A stretch of 21,546 nucleotides of DNA from NCBI GenBank assembly GCA_902493835.1, contig CABURG010000013.1:1-21546 (forward strand), read 5' to 3'. The translations under genes and the position numbers were made by a program. This document shows, piece by piece, positions 1 through 7,080 of the stretch; position 1 is the stretch's first letter; every line of letters starts with the position of its first letter. Source of the stretch: an uncultured Collinsella sp. (GTDB lineage Bacteria > Actinomycetota > Coriobacteriia > Coriobacteriales > Coriobacteriaceae). The notes under the pieces are model-generated. The model saw only the letters and a program-made list of their open reading frames with translations. It did no database searches and was not told the origin of the DNA.

Positions 1-814
1 CAACGAGTTCGTGCACGCCACACCGGCCTACGTCAACGAGAACACCCTGGCCGTCGTCGTGTCCATGCGCGGCACCAAGGAGACCATCGTTGCCGCCCAG
101 GTCGCCAAGGACCACGGCGCCAGCACCATCGCCATCTATGTCGACGAGTCCGGCCTCACCGAGGTCTGCGACTACAAGATCCAGTATGACAGCCTGGCCG
201 TCGACGAGTCCTGCATGGGCCGTACCAACTCCGCCGTCGTGACCATGATCGCCATGGAGCTCACGCAGCAGACCGAGGGCTATGCCGAGTACGAGACCGC
301 TATGGCCGCTTTCGACCTGGTCGACCCCATCTATCGCAAGGCCGTCGAGTACACCCGTCCGCTCGCTGCCAAGTGGGCCGAGCAGAACGCCGACAAGCCC
401 TGCATTAATGTCATGGCTCAGGGTCCGCTTTTTGGTGCCGCTTACGTCTTTAGCATCTGCAACGTGCAGGAGATGCTGCAGATCGACTCCTGCACCATCA
501 ACACCTGCGACTTCTTCCACGGCCCCTTCGAGATCCTGGACAAGCGCACCTCGCTGTTCCAGCTCATCAGCGTCGGCCGCAGCCGCTGCAACGACGAGCG
601 CGGCATCCGCTTCGTCAACCAGTACGGTGGCGAGCGCGTCTATCAGCTCGACGCCAAGGAGCTCGGCCTCAACGACATCAAGGACAGCGTGAGCGAGTAC
701 TTCAACCACCTGATCTTTGCCCCGATCCTCAACAACGTGTACATGCGCGCGCTCTCTGCCGTCACCCACAAGGACTACATGACGCGACGCTACATGTGGA
801 AGCTGGACTACTAG
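1..814 (+). CDS. SIS-domain sugar-amine-6-phosphate deglycase (FrlB/GfrE/GfrF family), 5' end outside window
   Basis: The reading frame is open from the left edge (codons Asn-Glu-Phe before the first GTG), so the N-terminal ~57 residues are missing. The protein belongs to the family that splits 6-phosphorylated Amadori-type compounds (fructoselysine-6-P, glucoselysine-6-P and relatives) into glucose-6-P and an amine. It aligns over its whole length with the gene at 5210-6193: first SIS lobe (SMRGTKETIV), a linker with QQTEGY, second SIS lobe, and the family C-terminus RRYMWKLDY. The catalytic Glu and His that I recall for FraB/FrlB, 16 residues apart, are both kept (Glu of QEMLQ, His of FHGPFE). 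The segment before that His reads TCDFFHGPFE, where both paralogs in this window have GEYFHGPFE, so the substrate may differ. The family is clear; the exact substrate is not. Confidence 0.9.
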   Translation, partial: NEFVHATPAYVNENTLAVVVSMRGTKETIVAAQVAKDHGASTIAIYVDESGLTEVCDYKIQYDSLAVDESCMGRTNSAVVTMIAMELTQQTEGYAEYETAMAAFDLVDPIYRKAVEYTRPLAAKWAEQNADKPCINVMAQGPLFGAAYVFSICNVQEMLQIDSCTINTCDFFHGPFEILDKRTSLFQLISVGRSRCNDERGIRFVNQYGGERVYQLDAKELGLNDIKDSVSEYFNHLIFAPILNNVYMRALSAVTHKDYMTRRYMWKLDY

Positions 815-822
815 GGGATATT

Positions 823-970
823 GGTTCCGCCGTTCTACCGAACGGCGGACCGGCCGACGCTGCGCACCCGGCATTTGGCCAATCTGCCGTTCAATTTCAA
901 AGGCGCGACCAGAAGGTCAGCGCCTTTTCATTTCACGGCGCCTTGGCTCAAATGACGGGCGCTCGCTGAC
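823..970 (+). ncRNA. Candidate structured RNA element, copy A (3' of the first deglycase)
   Basis: Starting 9 nt after the stop codon is a hairpin CCGCCGTTC-TACC-GAACGGCGG (827-848), then GACGCTGC (856-863), then a long stem-loop closed by about 862-878 with 947-962. Inside it, CCAA (879-882) pairs with TTGG (943-946) and TGCCGT (885-890) pairs with ACGGCG (935-940). An inner hairpin of about 12 bp (899-910 with 915-927, one bulged base, AGAA loop) caps it, and the element ends TCGCTGAC (963-970). A second copy at 9286-9432 keeps the fold, the loops and the linkers but changes the paired bases. It could be a 3'-UTR RNA, a small RNA or a repeat with RNA-like constraint; strand is inferred from the upstream gene. 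Confidence 0.55.
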
Positions 971-999
971 ATTGCCAAAACGTCGGCGTTGCCGTGATT

Positions 1000-1044
1000 G
1001 GCACTTGGGGACGTTCCTTTTGTGCCGGCACTTGGGGACACTCC
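1000..1044. repeat. REP-like tandem GGCACTTGGGGAC units
   Basis: Two units begin GGCACTTGGGGAC (1000 and 1027). The first can fold because GGCAC at its start pairs with GTGCC at 1022-1026. The core TTGGGGACGTTC is shared with the inverted repeat at 9473-9528. Short hairpins of this kind are known near RAYT/IS200-type transposases, but no transposase is present here. Confidence 0.6.
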
Positions 1045-1093
1045 TGGGAATCATTTCCTCGTTCGCCGATTTGTGTCTTGAAAAATGTATATA

Positions 1094-1106
1094 ACGACTA
1101 TAACGT
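1094..1106. promoter_or_regulatory. Candidate GntR1 operator in the permease leader
   Basis: ACGA-CTATA-ACGT, a near-palindrome of the form ACGT-N5-ACGT. The same pattern occurs upstream of the PTS operon (2366-2378) and of the GntR gene (8516-8528). It lies about 40 bp before the permease start. It is also AT-rich and could overlap a -10 element. Assignment to GntR1 is inference. Confidence 0.4.
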
Positions 1107-1145
1107 AGTGTGAAACATATTGGAAACAATACCGAGGAGGCTGCG

Positions 1146-2228
1146 TTGAAGAAAAGCAATCTGGGCTATGTGCTGGTGCTGATCGCCGCGCTTATGTGGG
1201 GCAGCATCGGAATCTTTGTAAACGGCATCTCGGCCATGGGCGTCTCGTCCCAGAGCATGGCTGCCTTTCGCTTGTTGGTCGGAGCGCTTATCTTGGCGCC
1301 GGTCCTGATGTTTATGGGCTGCCGTCCGGGTGAGGGGTCTACCGTGGCTCAGGGTCCGCTGGCCCTGTTCAAGGCAAGCCCTAAAGAGCTTGTTCCCTGC
1401 GCGCTTGTCGGTATCGTCGGTTTGGCCGCCGCCAACACCTGCTATTACGAGTGCATGGGCGAGGTGGGCATGTCCACGGCCTCGGTGCTGCTCTACACCT
1501 CGCCGGTGTTTGGCGTCATGCTCGGTCGCGTGCTTTATCGCGAGGACGTGACCCCCAACAAGCTCGTTGCCATTGTCTTCAACATCGTTGGCTGCGTGCT
1601 TGCAGTGACCAATGGCGACCTTTCCGGTTTTCATTTTTCGGTTTGGGGCGTCACGTCGGGCGTGATTGCAGGCCTTTGCGGTGCGTCGCTCGCGGTGTTT
1701 AGCCGGATAGCAACTAAGACGGTCCACCCGCTGGCTGTCACGTTTTGGGGCTTTGTTTTTGGCGGTGCGGTTATGGCAGCTATCGCGGCCCCGTGGCCGG
1801 ATGTCGCCGCGGCAATGTCGCCACAGCTGCTGCTGCTGTTCCTTGGCTTTGGACTCATCCCCACAGCCGTGGCTTACATCTTATATATGCAGGGTCTGTC
1901 CATGGGGCTCGAGACATCGAAAGTTCCCGTCGTAATGTCTTTCGAGACGGTCGTCACCGTACTGGTGGGCATTGGTGTCTATGCCGAGCCCGCCGGCGCG
2001 ATCAAGGTTCTGGGCATTGTGCTGGTGCTCGCGTCCATCCTGATCATGAATACCGACTTCTCCAAGCTGCGCAACAGCGTGTTTGTCGGTCATGTCGTTG
2101 AGAGCATGACCTTTAAGCCCAACGCATGGTGGACGGAGAAATCGCAGGACATGGATCTGTTTAAGGAACGCACTGGCATCGCGCTGGAGCCCACCGTGCA
2201 GGAAAGCCCCTGGTACTTCGTGCGATAG
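1146..2228 (+). CDS. DMT-superfamily permease (EamA family)
   Basis: A 360-residue inner-membrane carrier with about ten hydrophobic segments in two EamA repeats (first begins YVLVLIAALMWGSIGIFVNG; second begins near FSVWGVTSGVIAGLCGASLAVFSR). I chose the TTG start because GAGGAGG (1134-1140) sits 5 nt upstream, giving MKKSNLGYV; the in-frame GTG at 1110 has no such site. Family members are usually about 290-310 residues. This one has an extra soluble tail of about 58 residues after the last membrane segment. Members move amino acids, amines or metabolites, often outward. Lying directly before a PTS for a probable sugar-amine, it could export the released amino acid or amine, but this is inference from position only. 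Confidence 0.88.
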   Translation: MKKSNLGYVLVLIAALMWGSIGIFVNGISAMGVSSQSMAAFRLLVGALILAPVLMFMGCRPGEGSTVAQGPLALFKASPKELVPCALVGIVGLAAANTCYYECMGEVGMSTASVLLYTSPVFGVMLGRVLYREDVTPNKLVAIVFNIVGCVLAVTNGDLSGFHFSVWGVTSGVIAGLCGASLAVFSRIATKTVHPLAVTFWGFVFGGAVMAAIAAPWPDVAAAMSPQLLLLFLGFGLIPTAVAYILYMQGLSMGLETSKVPVVMSFETVVTVLVGIGVYAEPAGAIKVLGIVLVLASILIMNTDFSKLRNSVFVGHVVESMTFKPNAWWTEKSQDMDLFKERTGIALEPTVQESPWYFVR

Positions 2229-2312
2229 GGGATTGGCGAGGCGTCTGATCGGGCGTCGCCAAGACAGCGCCGACCTACCCTGCACCAACGTTTCGATTGC
2301 GTTAAACCCGTC

Positions 2313-2340
2313 AACGGTCGATTTTCACCCGCGAACGGTC
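2313..2340. promoter_or_regulatory. Direct repeat AACGGTC x2 upstream of the PTS operon
   Basis: AACGGTC occurs at 2313-2319 and 2334-2340, exactly 21 bp apart (about two helical turns), just upstream of a TATACT hexamer (2343-2348). It may be an additional regulator site or chance. Confidence 0.25.
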
Positions 2341-2365
2341 TTTATACTAATTAGCAATATAAGCA

Positions 2366-2384
2366 ACGTATAAGACGTTATAAT
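2366..2384 (+). promoter_or_regulatory. Candidate operator and -10 of the PTS operon
   Basis: ACGT-ATAAG-ACGT (2366-2378) is a perfect half-site palindrome matching the ones at 1094-1106 and 8516-8528. It abuts a consensus TATAAT (2379-2384), so a bound regulator would block the -10 region. A second inverted pair, CGTTAT/ATAACG (2376-2381 and 2389-2394), lies over the same bases. No good -35 is visible at 17 bp. Confidence 0.5.
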
Positions 2385-2410
2385 GACCATAACGAAAAGG
2401 AGGAGGCAAG

Positions 2411-3334
2411 ATGAATCAGATCATTCTCGCATCTCATGGCGGCCTGGCCGCAGGCGCCAAAGACACGCTCGAGATGGTTCTCGGCGACGTGTCGAACGTC
2501 CACGTCGTGTCGCTTGCTCGTGACGACAAGGAGCCCATCACCAATAAGGTGGACGCCATGATCGCCACGTTCAACGCGGACGACACCGTCTATGTGCTGA
2601 CCGATATGCTCGGCAGCTCGGTCAACAACAACATGGTCGAGCTTTCCAAGAACGGCACGAAGTTCACGGTTGTCAGCGGTTTCAACATCCCGCTGGCGCT
2701 CACGCTCGCTATGAGCCCCGTCCCCGTCAAGGGCGCCGAGCTCGCGGCCCTCATCAACGAGGCCCGCACCGGTCTGACCAACCCCAACGCACCGGTCGAG
2801 GCCGCCGCGGCTCCCGCCAAGAAGGCCAAGGCGTCCCGTCACAGCTCCGGTCCCGCCAAGATCGTCCTCGCACGTCTTGACTACCGTCTGCTGCACGGCC
2901 AGGTCGTCTTTACCTGGACCACCAAGGTTCAGGCCGAGCGCATCATCGTCGTCGACAACGCTGCCGCCAACGATGACATCAAGAAGGGCGCTCTTAAGCT
3001 GGCCAAGCCCCAGGGCGTGCGCCTGAACGTCTTCACCGTCGAGCGTGCCCTCGCCAAGATGGATAAGCTCAACACCCTCGGCGAGCGCGTCATGTTCGTC
3101 TTTGGCAACACTGCCGAGATGCTGCAGTTCTGCCAGGGCTACAAGCTCGACGCCATCAACCTGGGCGCCACCGCCAACCACGACGGTGCCGATCAGGTCG
3201 GCGGTAAGGACAGCTCCGTCTTCCTCGACGCCACCCAGAAGGCCGACGTCAACCAGCTGCTCGACATGGGCATTAAGCTCTACGTCCAGCAGACCCCTAC
3301 GTATCAGAGCGTCGACATCGACGCCAAGCTGTAA
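2411..3334 (+). CDS. PTS mannose-family fused IIA-IIB component
   Basis: A 307-residue cytoplasmic phosphotransfer protein. Residues 1-122 are the mannose-type IIA domain with the phospho-accepting His9 in ASHGG. An Ala/Pro/Lys-rich flexible linker spans about 123-148. From 149 on is the IIB domain with the family motif RLDYRLLHGQV and phospho-His162. It takes phosphate from HPr and passes it to the sugar during import by the IIC/IID pair. AGGAGG (2400-2405) precedes the ATG. It is the first gene of a tight IIAB-IIC-IID operon (gaps 36 and 13 nt). The usual IIA loop DLFGGSP is replaced by DMLGSSVNN, which may mark a subgroup. The substrate cannot be read directly; the deglycase downstream points to a sugar-amine. 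Confidence 0.95.
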   Translation: MNQIILASHGGLAAGAKDTLEMVLGDVSNVHVVSLARDDKEPITNKVDAMIATFNADDTVYVLTDMLGSSVNNNMVELSKNGTKFTVVSGFNIPLALTLAMSPVPVKGAELAALINEARTGLTNPNAPVEAAAAPAKKAKASRHSSGPAKIVLARLDYRLLHGQVVFTWTTKVQAERIIVVDNAAANDDIKKGALKLAKPQGVRLNVFTVERALAKMDKLNTLGERVMFVFGNTAEMLQFCQGYKLDAINLGATANHDGADQVGGKDSSVFLDATQKADVNQLLDMGIKLYVQQTPTYQSVDIDAKL

Positions 3335-3370
3335 TCAACCAGGCTTTTGCCTGACTGAAAGGAGAAGGGT

Positions 3371-4165
3371 ATGAATACGTTCATCAGTGCGGTGCTCGTC
3401 GGCCTCGTCGGCGTGTTCTGCATGTGGGACTCCCGCCTGCTCGGTCGTCTTAACTTCGAGCAGCCCCTCGTTGGCGCTACGCTCGTCGGTCTGCTGCTGG
3501 GCGATGTGCCCACCGGCCTTGCCGTCGGTGCCGCCGTCGAGCTCGTGTCCATGGGCCTGGTGCAGGTCGGCGCCGCCGTTCCGCCCGATATGGTCCTGGG
3601 CGGCATCGTGGCCGCTGCCTTTGCGTGCCTGACCGATGCTTCCGCCGAGACCGCCATGACGATCGCCATCCCGGTCGCCGTCCTGGGTCAGCTCCTCGGC
3701 ATCGTGTTCCGTTCCATCATCGCCGCCCTCACCCATGTGGCAGATAGCGCGATCGATAACGGTAACTTCAAGACCGCCTACCGTATGCACATCTGCGCCG
3801 GCTCCGGTCTGTACGCCGTCATGTACTTCCTGCCGATCTTCCTCGCCGTCTTTGTTGGCACCGACCTGGTTCAGGCCATCGTCAACATGGTTCCCGAGTG
3901 GCTGTCCACTGGTCTTAACGTTTCGACCAAGATCATGACCGCCTACGGCTTGGCCCTGCTGCTCACCATGATGATCAAGAAGGGTATGACTCCGTTCCTG
4001 TTCATCGGTTTCCTGCTCGCCGCTTACCTCAACCTGTCCGTCATCGCGGTCGCTCTGATCGGTGTGTGCCTGGCTGTCGTCTTCATGGGCTTCAAGTTCA
4101 ACGGTTCCCATGCAGCTGCCGGTGTCGATTCCGACTACGATCCGCTCGAAGACGACGAAGACTAA
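3371..4165 (+). CDS. PTS mannose/fructose/sorbose-family IIC component
   Basis: A 264-residue integral membrane protein with about seven hydrophobic segments, the usual length for IIC of this family. Typical stretches are the opening segment ending MWDSRLLGRLNFEQPL, the glycine-rich GLLLGDVPTGLAVGAAVELV and PPDMVLGGIVAAAFA. It forms the sugar-conducting channel together with IID. The C-terminus is short and acidic (DYDPLEDDED), probably cytoplasmic. AAAGGAGAAGG precedes the ATG, and IID follows after 13 nt, so the two are translated from one mRNA. Confidence 0.95.
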   Translation: MNTFISAVLVGLVGVFCMWDSRLLGRLNFEQPLVGATLVGLLLGDVPTGLAVGAAVELVSMGLVQVGAAVPPDMVLGGIVAAAFACLTDASAETAMTIAIPVAVLGQLLGIVFRSIIAALTHVADSAIDNGNFKTAYRMHICAGSGLYAVMYFLPIFLAVFVGTDLVQAIVNMVPEWLSTGLNVSTKIMTAYGLALLLTMMIKKGMTPFLFIGFLLAAYLNLSVIAVALIGVCLAVVFMGFKFNGSHAAAGVDSDYDPLEDDED

Positions 4166-4178
4166 GGAGGAACACACT

Positions 4179-5012
4179 ATGGCAACCGCAACCAAGGACG
4201 TGTCCCTGAACAAGAAGGTCAGCCAGTTCTTCTGGCGCTCCTGGGCCATCCAGGCCTCTTGGAACTACGAGCGTCAGATGAACATGGGCTTCCTCTACGG
4301 CATGGTTCCCACGCTCGATCGCCTCTATCCGGACGAGTCCGACCCCAAGCAGCTCGCTGCTAAGAAAGAGGCTTACCACCGTCACATGGCGTTCTACAAC
4401 TGCACCCCGCAGACGAGCGCTTTCATCCTGGGCCTCGCCGCCTCCATGGAGGAGGAGTACGCCAAGGATCCCGAGAACTTCGATCCCGATTCGATCAACG
4501 CGGTCAAGACCTCCCTCATGGGTCCGCTTTCCGGCATCGGTGACTCCTTCTTCCAGGGCACCATCCGCGTTATCGCCTTTGGCCTGGGCGTTCAGCTGGC
4601 TCAGCAGGGCTCCATCATGGGCCCGATCCTGGCCATGCTCATCTCCATCGTCCCCTCTGTGCTGATCACTTGGTTCGCAGCCAAGATGGGCTATCAGGGC
4701 GGCCACGAGTACCTGAGCAAGCTTCAGGGCGGCGACCTCATGGAGAAGCTCATGTATGTCTGCGGCATCGTGGGCCTTATGTCCGTGGGCGGCATGATCG
4801 CTACGCTGATCGGCGCCACCACCCCGCTGCAGTTCGCTGAGGGTACTGTCGTGATCCAGGACATCCTGGACGGCATGATGCCCCAGATGATCTCCCTTGG
4901 CCTCACTGGCCTTATGTACTGGCTCATCAAGAAGAACGTCAACACCGGTTGGCTTCTCGTGATCGCCATCGTGGGCGGCATCGCCCTCTCCGCGGCCGGC
5001 ATCCTGGCCTAG
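4179..5012 (+). CDS. PTS mannose/fructose/sorbose-family IID component
   Basis: A 278-residue membrane subunit unique to mannose-type PTS, working with IIC. The family signature is near the N-terminus: residues 23-50 read QASWNYERQMN, then GFLYGMVPTLDRLYP. The middle has the conserved MGPLSGIGDSFFQGT, and the C-terminal half carries the hydrophobic segments. The start is the ATG after AAGGAGG (4164-4170), 8 nt away; the longer in-frame reading from 4062 would overlap IIC and is not needed. After the stop comes a 197-nt gap with two hairpins before the deglycase gene. Confidence 0.95.
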   Translation: MATATKDVSLNKKVSQFFWRSWAIQASWNYERQMNMGFLYGMVPTLDRLYPDESDPKQLAAKKEAYHRHMAFYNCTPQTSAFILGLAASMEEEYAKDPENFDPDSINAVKTSLMGPLSGIGDSFFQGTIRVIAFGLGVQLAQQGSIMGPILAMLISIVPSVLITWFAAKMGYQGGHEYLSKLQGGDLMEKLMYVCGIVGLMSVGGMIATLIGATTPLQFAEGTVVIQDILDGMMPQMISLGLTGLMYWLIKKNVNTGWLLVIAIVGGIALSAAGILA

Positions 5013-5046
5013 TCGCGACTAAGCGCCTAACCGCTTTCCCCCGGGG

Positions 5047-5077
5047 GCCTGCCTGGCATCCCATACCCCAGGCAGGC
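5047..5077 (+). terminator. Hairpin after the IID gene (possible attenuator)
   Basis: GCCTGCCTGG (5047-5056) pairs perfectly with CCAGGCAGGC (5068-5077), 11-nt loop. There is no run of T after it, so it is more likely an mRNA-stability or partial termination element than a full terminator. Confidence 0.4.
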
Positions 5078-5090
5078 TTCCATCCCTAAA

Positions 5091-5118
5091 TGTGTCAAAG
5101 GGCAGTCCCTTTGTCACA
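5091..5118. repeat. REP-like hairpin TGTGTCAAAGGG
   Basis: TGTG-T-CAAAGGG pairs with CCCTTTG-T-CACA (11 bp with one T-T mismatch, CAGT loop). It is the short palindromic type often scattered in such genomes. It lies between the IID and second deglycase genes. Confidence 0.55.
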
Positions 5119-5209
5119 TCCTCAACGGGCCGGCGACTCGGTCCAAACCACGGTAACCCTGCGAGCGCCCGGCAATGTGGCGCCGCAAAAATCGAAAGGA
5201 ATGTGTCAG

Positions 5210-6193
5210 ATGTACGAGATCGACCTTAACCTCCCTAAGCAGATCGTCGCTGACGTCCTGTCCAACCACGAGATCCACAGCGTCGCCTTCGTCGGCTGCG
5301 GCGCTTCCATGTCCGACCTTTACCCTGCCAAGTACTTCCTGGCCAACAACACGGACAAGCTGAACGTTCAGATCTTCACCGCTAACGAGTTCAACTACGA
5401 CACGCCTTCCTGGGTCAACGAGCACACCTTCGTGATCACCTGCTCCCTCGGTGGCTCCACGCCCGAGACCGTCGAGGCCAACAAGACCGCCAAGAAGCAC
5501 AACTGCCCGGTCGTCTCCCTCACCAACAAGGCTGGCTCCGCTCTGACCGTCGACGCCGACCACGTCATCGTTCACGGCTTCCACGCCAACTACGCTGCCA
5601 AGTGCGAGAAGCCCGGCTATGCTATCGCTCTTGCTCTCGAGATCCTTCAGCAGACCGAGGGCTATGACCACTACGAGGACATGATCACCGGCCTCACCAA
5701 CATCTTCGATCTCTGCGAGAACGCCGCTCAGCACTGCAAGAAGCTCGCCAAGAAGTTCGCCGAGGACTTCAAGGACGACAAGATGATCTACTTCATGGCT
5801 TCCGGTGCCTCCGAGAAGATGGCTTATTCTCACGCCGCCTTCCTGTTCACCGAGATGCAGTGGATCGACGCCGCCGCCTACAACACCGGCGAGTACTTCC
5901 ACGGCCCGTTCGAGGTTTCCACCGAGGGTAAGCCCTACGTCTTCTTCATGTCCGATGGCGCCACCCGTCCGATGGACGCCCGCGCCCTCACCTTCCTTGA
6001 GCGCATGGGCGCCAAGGTCGCTCTGATCGACTCCAAGGACTACGGCCTGGCTGACGCCGTGCCCGCGAGCGTCATCACCTACTTCAACCCGCTGCTGCAC
6101 CTCGCCGTTATGCGTGAGTACGGCAACCAGATCGCCGAGGCCCGTCAGCACCCGCTGACCATGCGTCGCTACATGTGGAAGCTTTCCTACTAA
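5210..6193 (+). CDS. SIS-domain sugar-amine-6-phosphate deglycase (FrlB/GfrE/GfrF family), PTS-linked
   Basis: A 327-residue cytoplasmic enzyme with two SIS lobes. The first has GCGASMSDL (29-37) and SLGGSTPET (79-87), typical phosphosugar-binding loops. The second runs from about 190 on. The predicted catalytic pair is Glu215 (FTEMQW) and His231 (GEYFHGPFE), and the C-terminus is RRYMWKLSY, as in FrlB/FraB-type deglycases. The expected reaction is glycated amino acid-6-P plus water to glucose-6-P plus the amino acid. The start is the second ATG (MYEID), 9 nt after AAAGGA; the ATG at 5201 touches the ribosome site. It follows IIAB-IIC-IID, so it most likely cleaves what that PTS imports. Fructoselysine and glucoselysine are the best-known substrates; other Amadori compounds are possible. 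Confidence 0.9.
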   Translation: MYEIDLNLPKQIVADVLSNHEIHSVAFVGCGASMSDLYPAKYFLANNTDKLNVQIFTANEFNYDTPSWVNEHTFVITCSLGGSTPETVEANKTAKKHNCPVVSLTNKAGSALTVDADHVIVHGFHANYAAKCEKPGYAIALALEILQQTEGYDHYEDMITGLTNIFDLCENAAQHCKKLAKKFAEDFKDDKMIYFMASGASEKMAYSHAAFLFTEMQWIDAAAYNTGEYFHGPFEVSTEGKPYVFFMSDGATRPMDARALTFLERMGAKVALIDSKDYGLADAVPASVITYFNPLLHLAVMREYGNQIAEARQHPLTMRRYMWKLSY

Positions 6194-6196
6194 TCA

Positions 6197-6215
6197 CAAG
6201 TAAGTAGACCTTACG
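6197..6215. repeat. Fragment of the AAGTGAGTAGAC repeat
   Basis: CAAGTAAGTAGACCTTACG just after the deglycase stop resembles the right arm of the 7081-7199 element read on the other strand (CAAGTGAGTAGAC-TTTTT-ACG). It looks like a one-armed remnant. Confidence 0.45.
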
Positions 6216-6227
6216 GGTTGATTGAGA

Positions 6228-6259
6228 GGGGATGGGGTTTGCGCCCCGTCCCCTTTTTT
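6228..6259 (+). terminator. Intrinsic terminator after the second deglycase
   Basis: GGGGATGGGG (6228-6237) pairs with CCCCGTCCCC (6244-6253; one G-T pair), 6-nt loop, followed by six Ts (6254-6259). It closes the PTS-deglycase transcription unit. Confidence 0.9.
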
Positions 6260-6295
6260 GCTCTGGGGAGGGCGTGTTCGTCGCCCCATAAAACC

Positions 6296-6339
6296 CCAGA
6301 TAAAGCCTACCAAAATAAACCTGTCCCTTTTTGGCAGGT
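6296..6339 (+). repeat. Dispersed leader hairpin repeat, copy 1
   Basis: It begins CCAGATAAAGCCTACCAAAA and ends CCCTTTTTGGCAGG. CCTACCAAAA (6306-6315) pairs with the TTTTGGCAGG arm with one mismatch. Two more copies are at 8425-8473 (same strand) and 18169-18217 (opposite strand). This copy lies right before the ribosome site of the HAD gene. Confidence 0.8.
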
Positions 6340-6353
6340 GGGAGGAGATGCGT

Positions 6354-6983
6354 ATGATCAAGGCAGTGCTGTTTGATATGGACGGCGTGCTGGTCGATAC
6401 CGAGTGGTTCTACAACCGTCGCCGCGTGGCGTTTATGGAAGAGAAGGGGTTCCACTTTGACGAGATTCCCGATCTTTCGGGGTCTAACGAGCCCGCCATT
6501 TGGGAGGCGCTGGTGCCCGACGATGTTGAGCTGCGCGAGCGCTTGCGCGTGGAGTACAAGCAGGTCTACAGCCCGGACCACCCCGTTCCGTATGCCGAGC
6601 TGCTCAACGAGCAGACGGAGCCGGTGATGCGTGAGCTGCACGAGCGCGGCGTGAAGTGCGCCATCGCGAGCTCGTCCTATCGCGAGTTGATTGATGAGCT
6701 GGTGGGGATCGCCGGCATCGCCGACGTGCTGGACTACACCATCAGCGGTCACGAGTGCAGCGCGTTTAAGCCCGACCCCGAGATCTACCTGCGTGCCATG
6801 GAGCCGCTGGGGGTGGAGCCTGCCGAGTGCCTGGTTATCGAGGACTCGCCTTTGGGTATCGAGGCCGGCAAGCGCTCCGGCGCCCGCGTCCTGGCGCTGC
6901 GCCCGCACGAGGGCGTCAACCTCGATCAATCGCGAGCCGATGTCGTTATCGATAATCTGACCGACATTTTGGCCGCTTTGTAG
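6354..6983 (+). CDS. HAD-family hydrolase (beta-phosphoglucomutase-like, subfamily IA)
   Basis: A 209-residue cytoplasmic phosphatase or mutase. Motif I is FDMDGVLVDTE with nucleophile Asp8 and Asp10; motif II is the Ser in IASSSYREL (104-112); motif III is Lys139 in FKPDPEIYLRA; motif IV is IEDSPLGIEAG (162-172). A small helical cap lies between residues 18 and about 90, as in the beta-PGM/DOG phosphatase group. I prefer ATG 6354 (MIKAVLF), 8 nt after GGAGG, over ATG 6348, which nearly touches the site. The substrate is probably a sugar phosphate; a role with the upstream sugar-amine genes is possible, but a strong terminator separates them. Confidence 0.9.
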   Translation: MIKAVLFDMDGVLVDTEWFYNRRRVAFMEEKGFHFDEIPDLSGSNEPAIWEALVPDDVELRERLRVEYKQVYSPDHPVPYAELLNEQTEPVMRELHERGVKCAIASSSYRELIDELVGIAGIADVLDYTISGHECSAFKPDPEIYLRAMEPLGVEPAECLVIEDSPLGIEAGKRSGARVLALRPHEGVNLDQSRADVVIDNLTDILAAL

Positions 6984-7080
6984 TGTCAATCCGCCGCGAG
7001 AAGCACGGGTTCAAACGTTTTTTGTGGTGGACTGGCTCAATTTGGTTTTGATTTTGATCCGTTTGGCTTCGATTCGGGCT
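6984..7080. other. AT-rich intergenic stretch, no feature recognised
   Basis: Part of the 355-nt gap between the HAD and YitT-type genes. It has T-rich runs (for example after AAACG near 7012-7023) that could weakly terminate transcription, but no clear stem was found. The rest of the gap holds the nested inverted repeat (7081-7199) and the YitT promoter; 7200-7280 shows nothing I can name. Confidence 0.4.

Noticed and set aside
5114..6151. 345-codon open frame on the minus strand
   Set aside because: Antisense to the second deglycase; low-complexity Val/Leu/Gly composition and no known domain.
6222..6353. N-terminal extension of the HAD protein
   Set aside because: It would translate the terminator and the dispersed hairpin repeat; the HAD fold begins at MIKAVLFDMDG.
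7000..7025. tRNA-like T-arm sequence GGGTTCAAAC
   Set aside because: No acceptor stem, D-arm or anticodon arm can be built around it.
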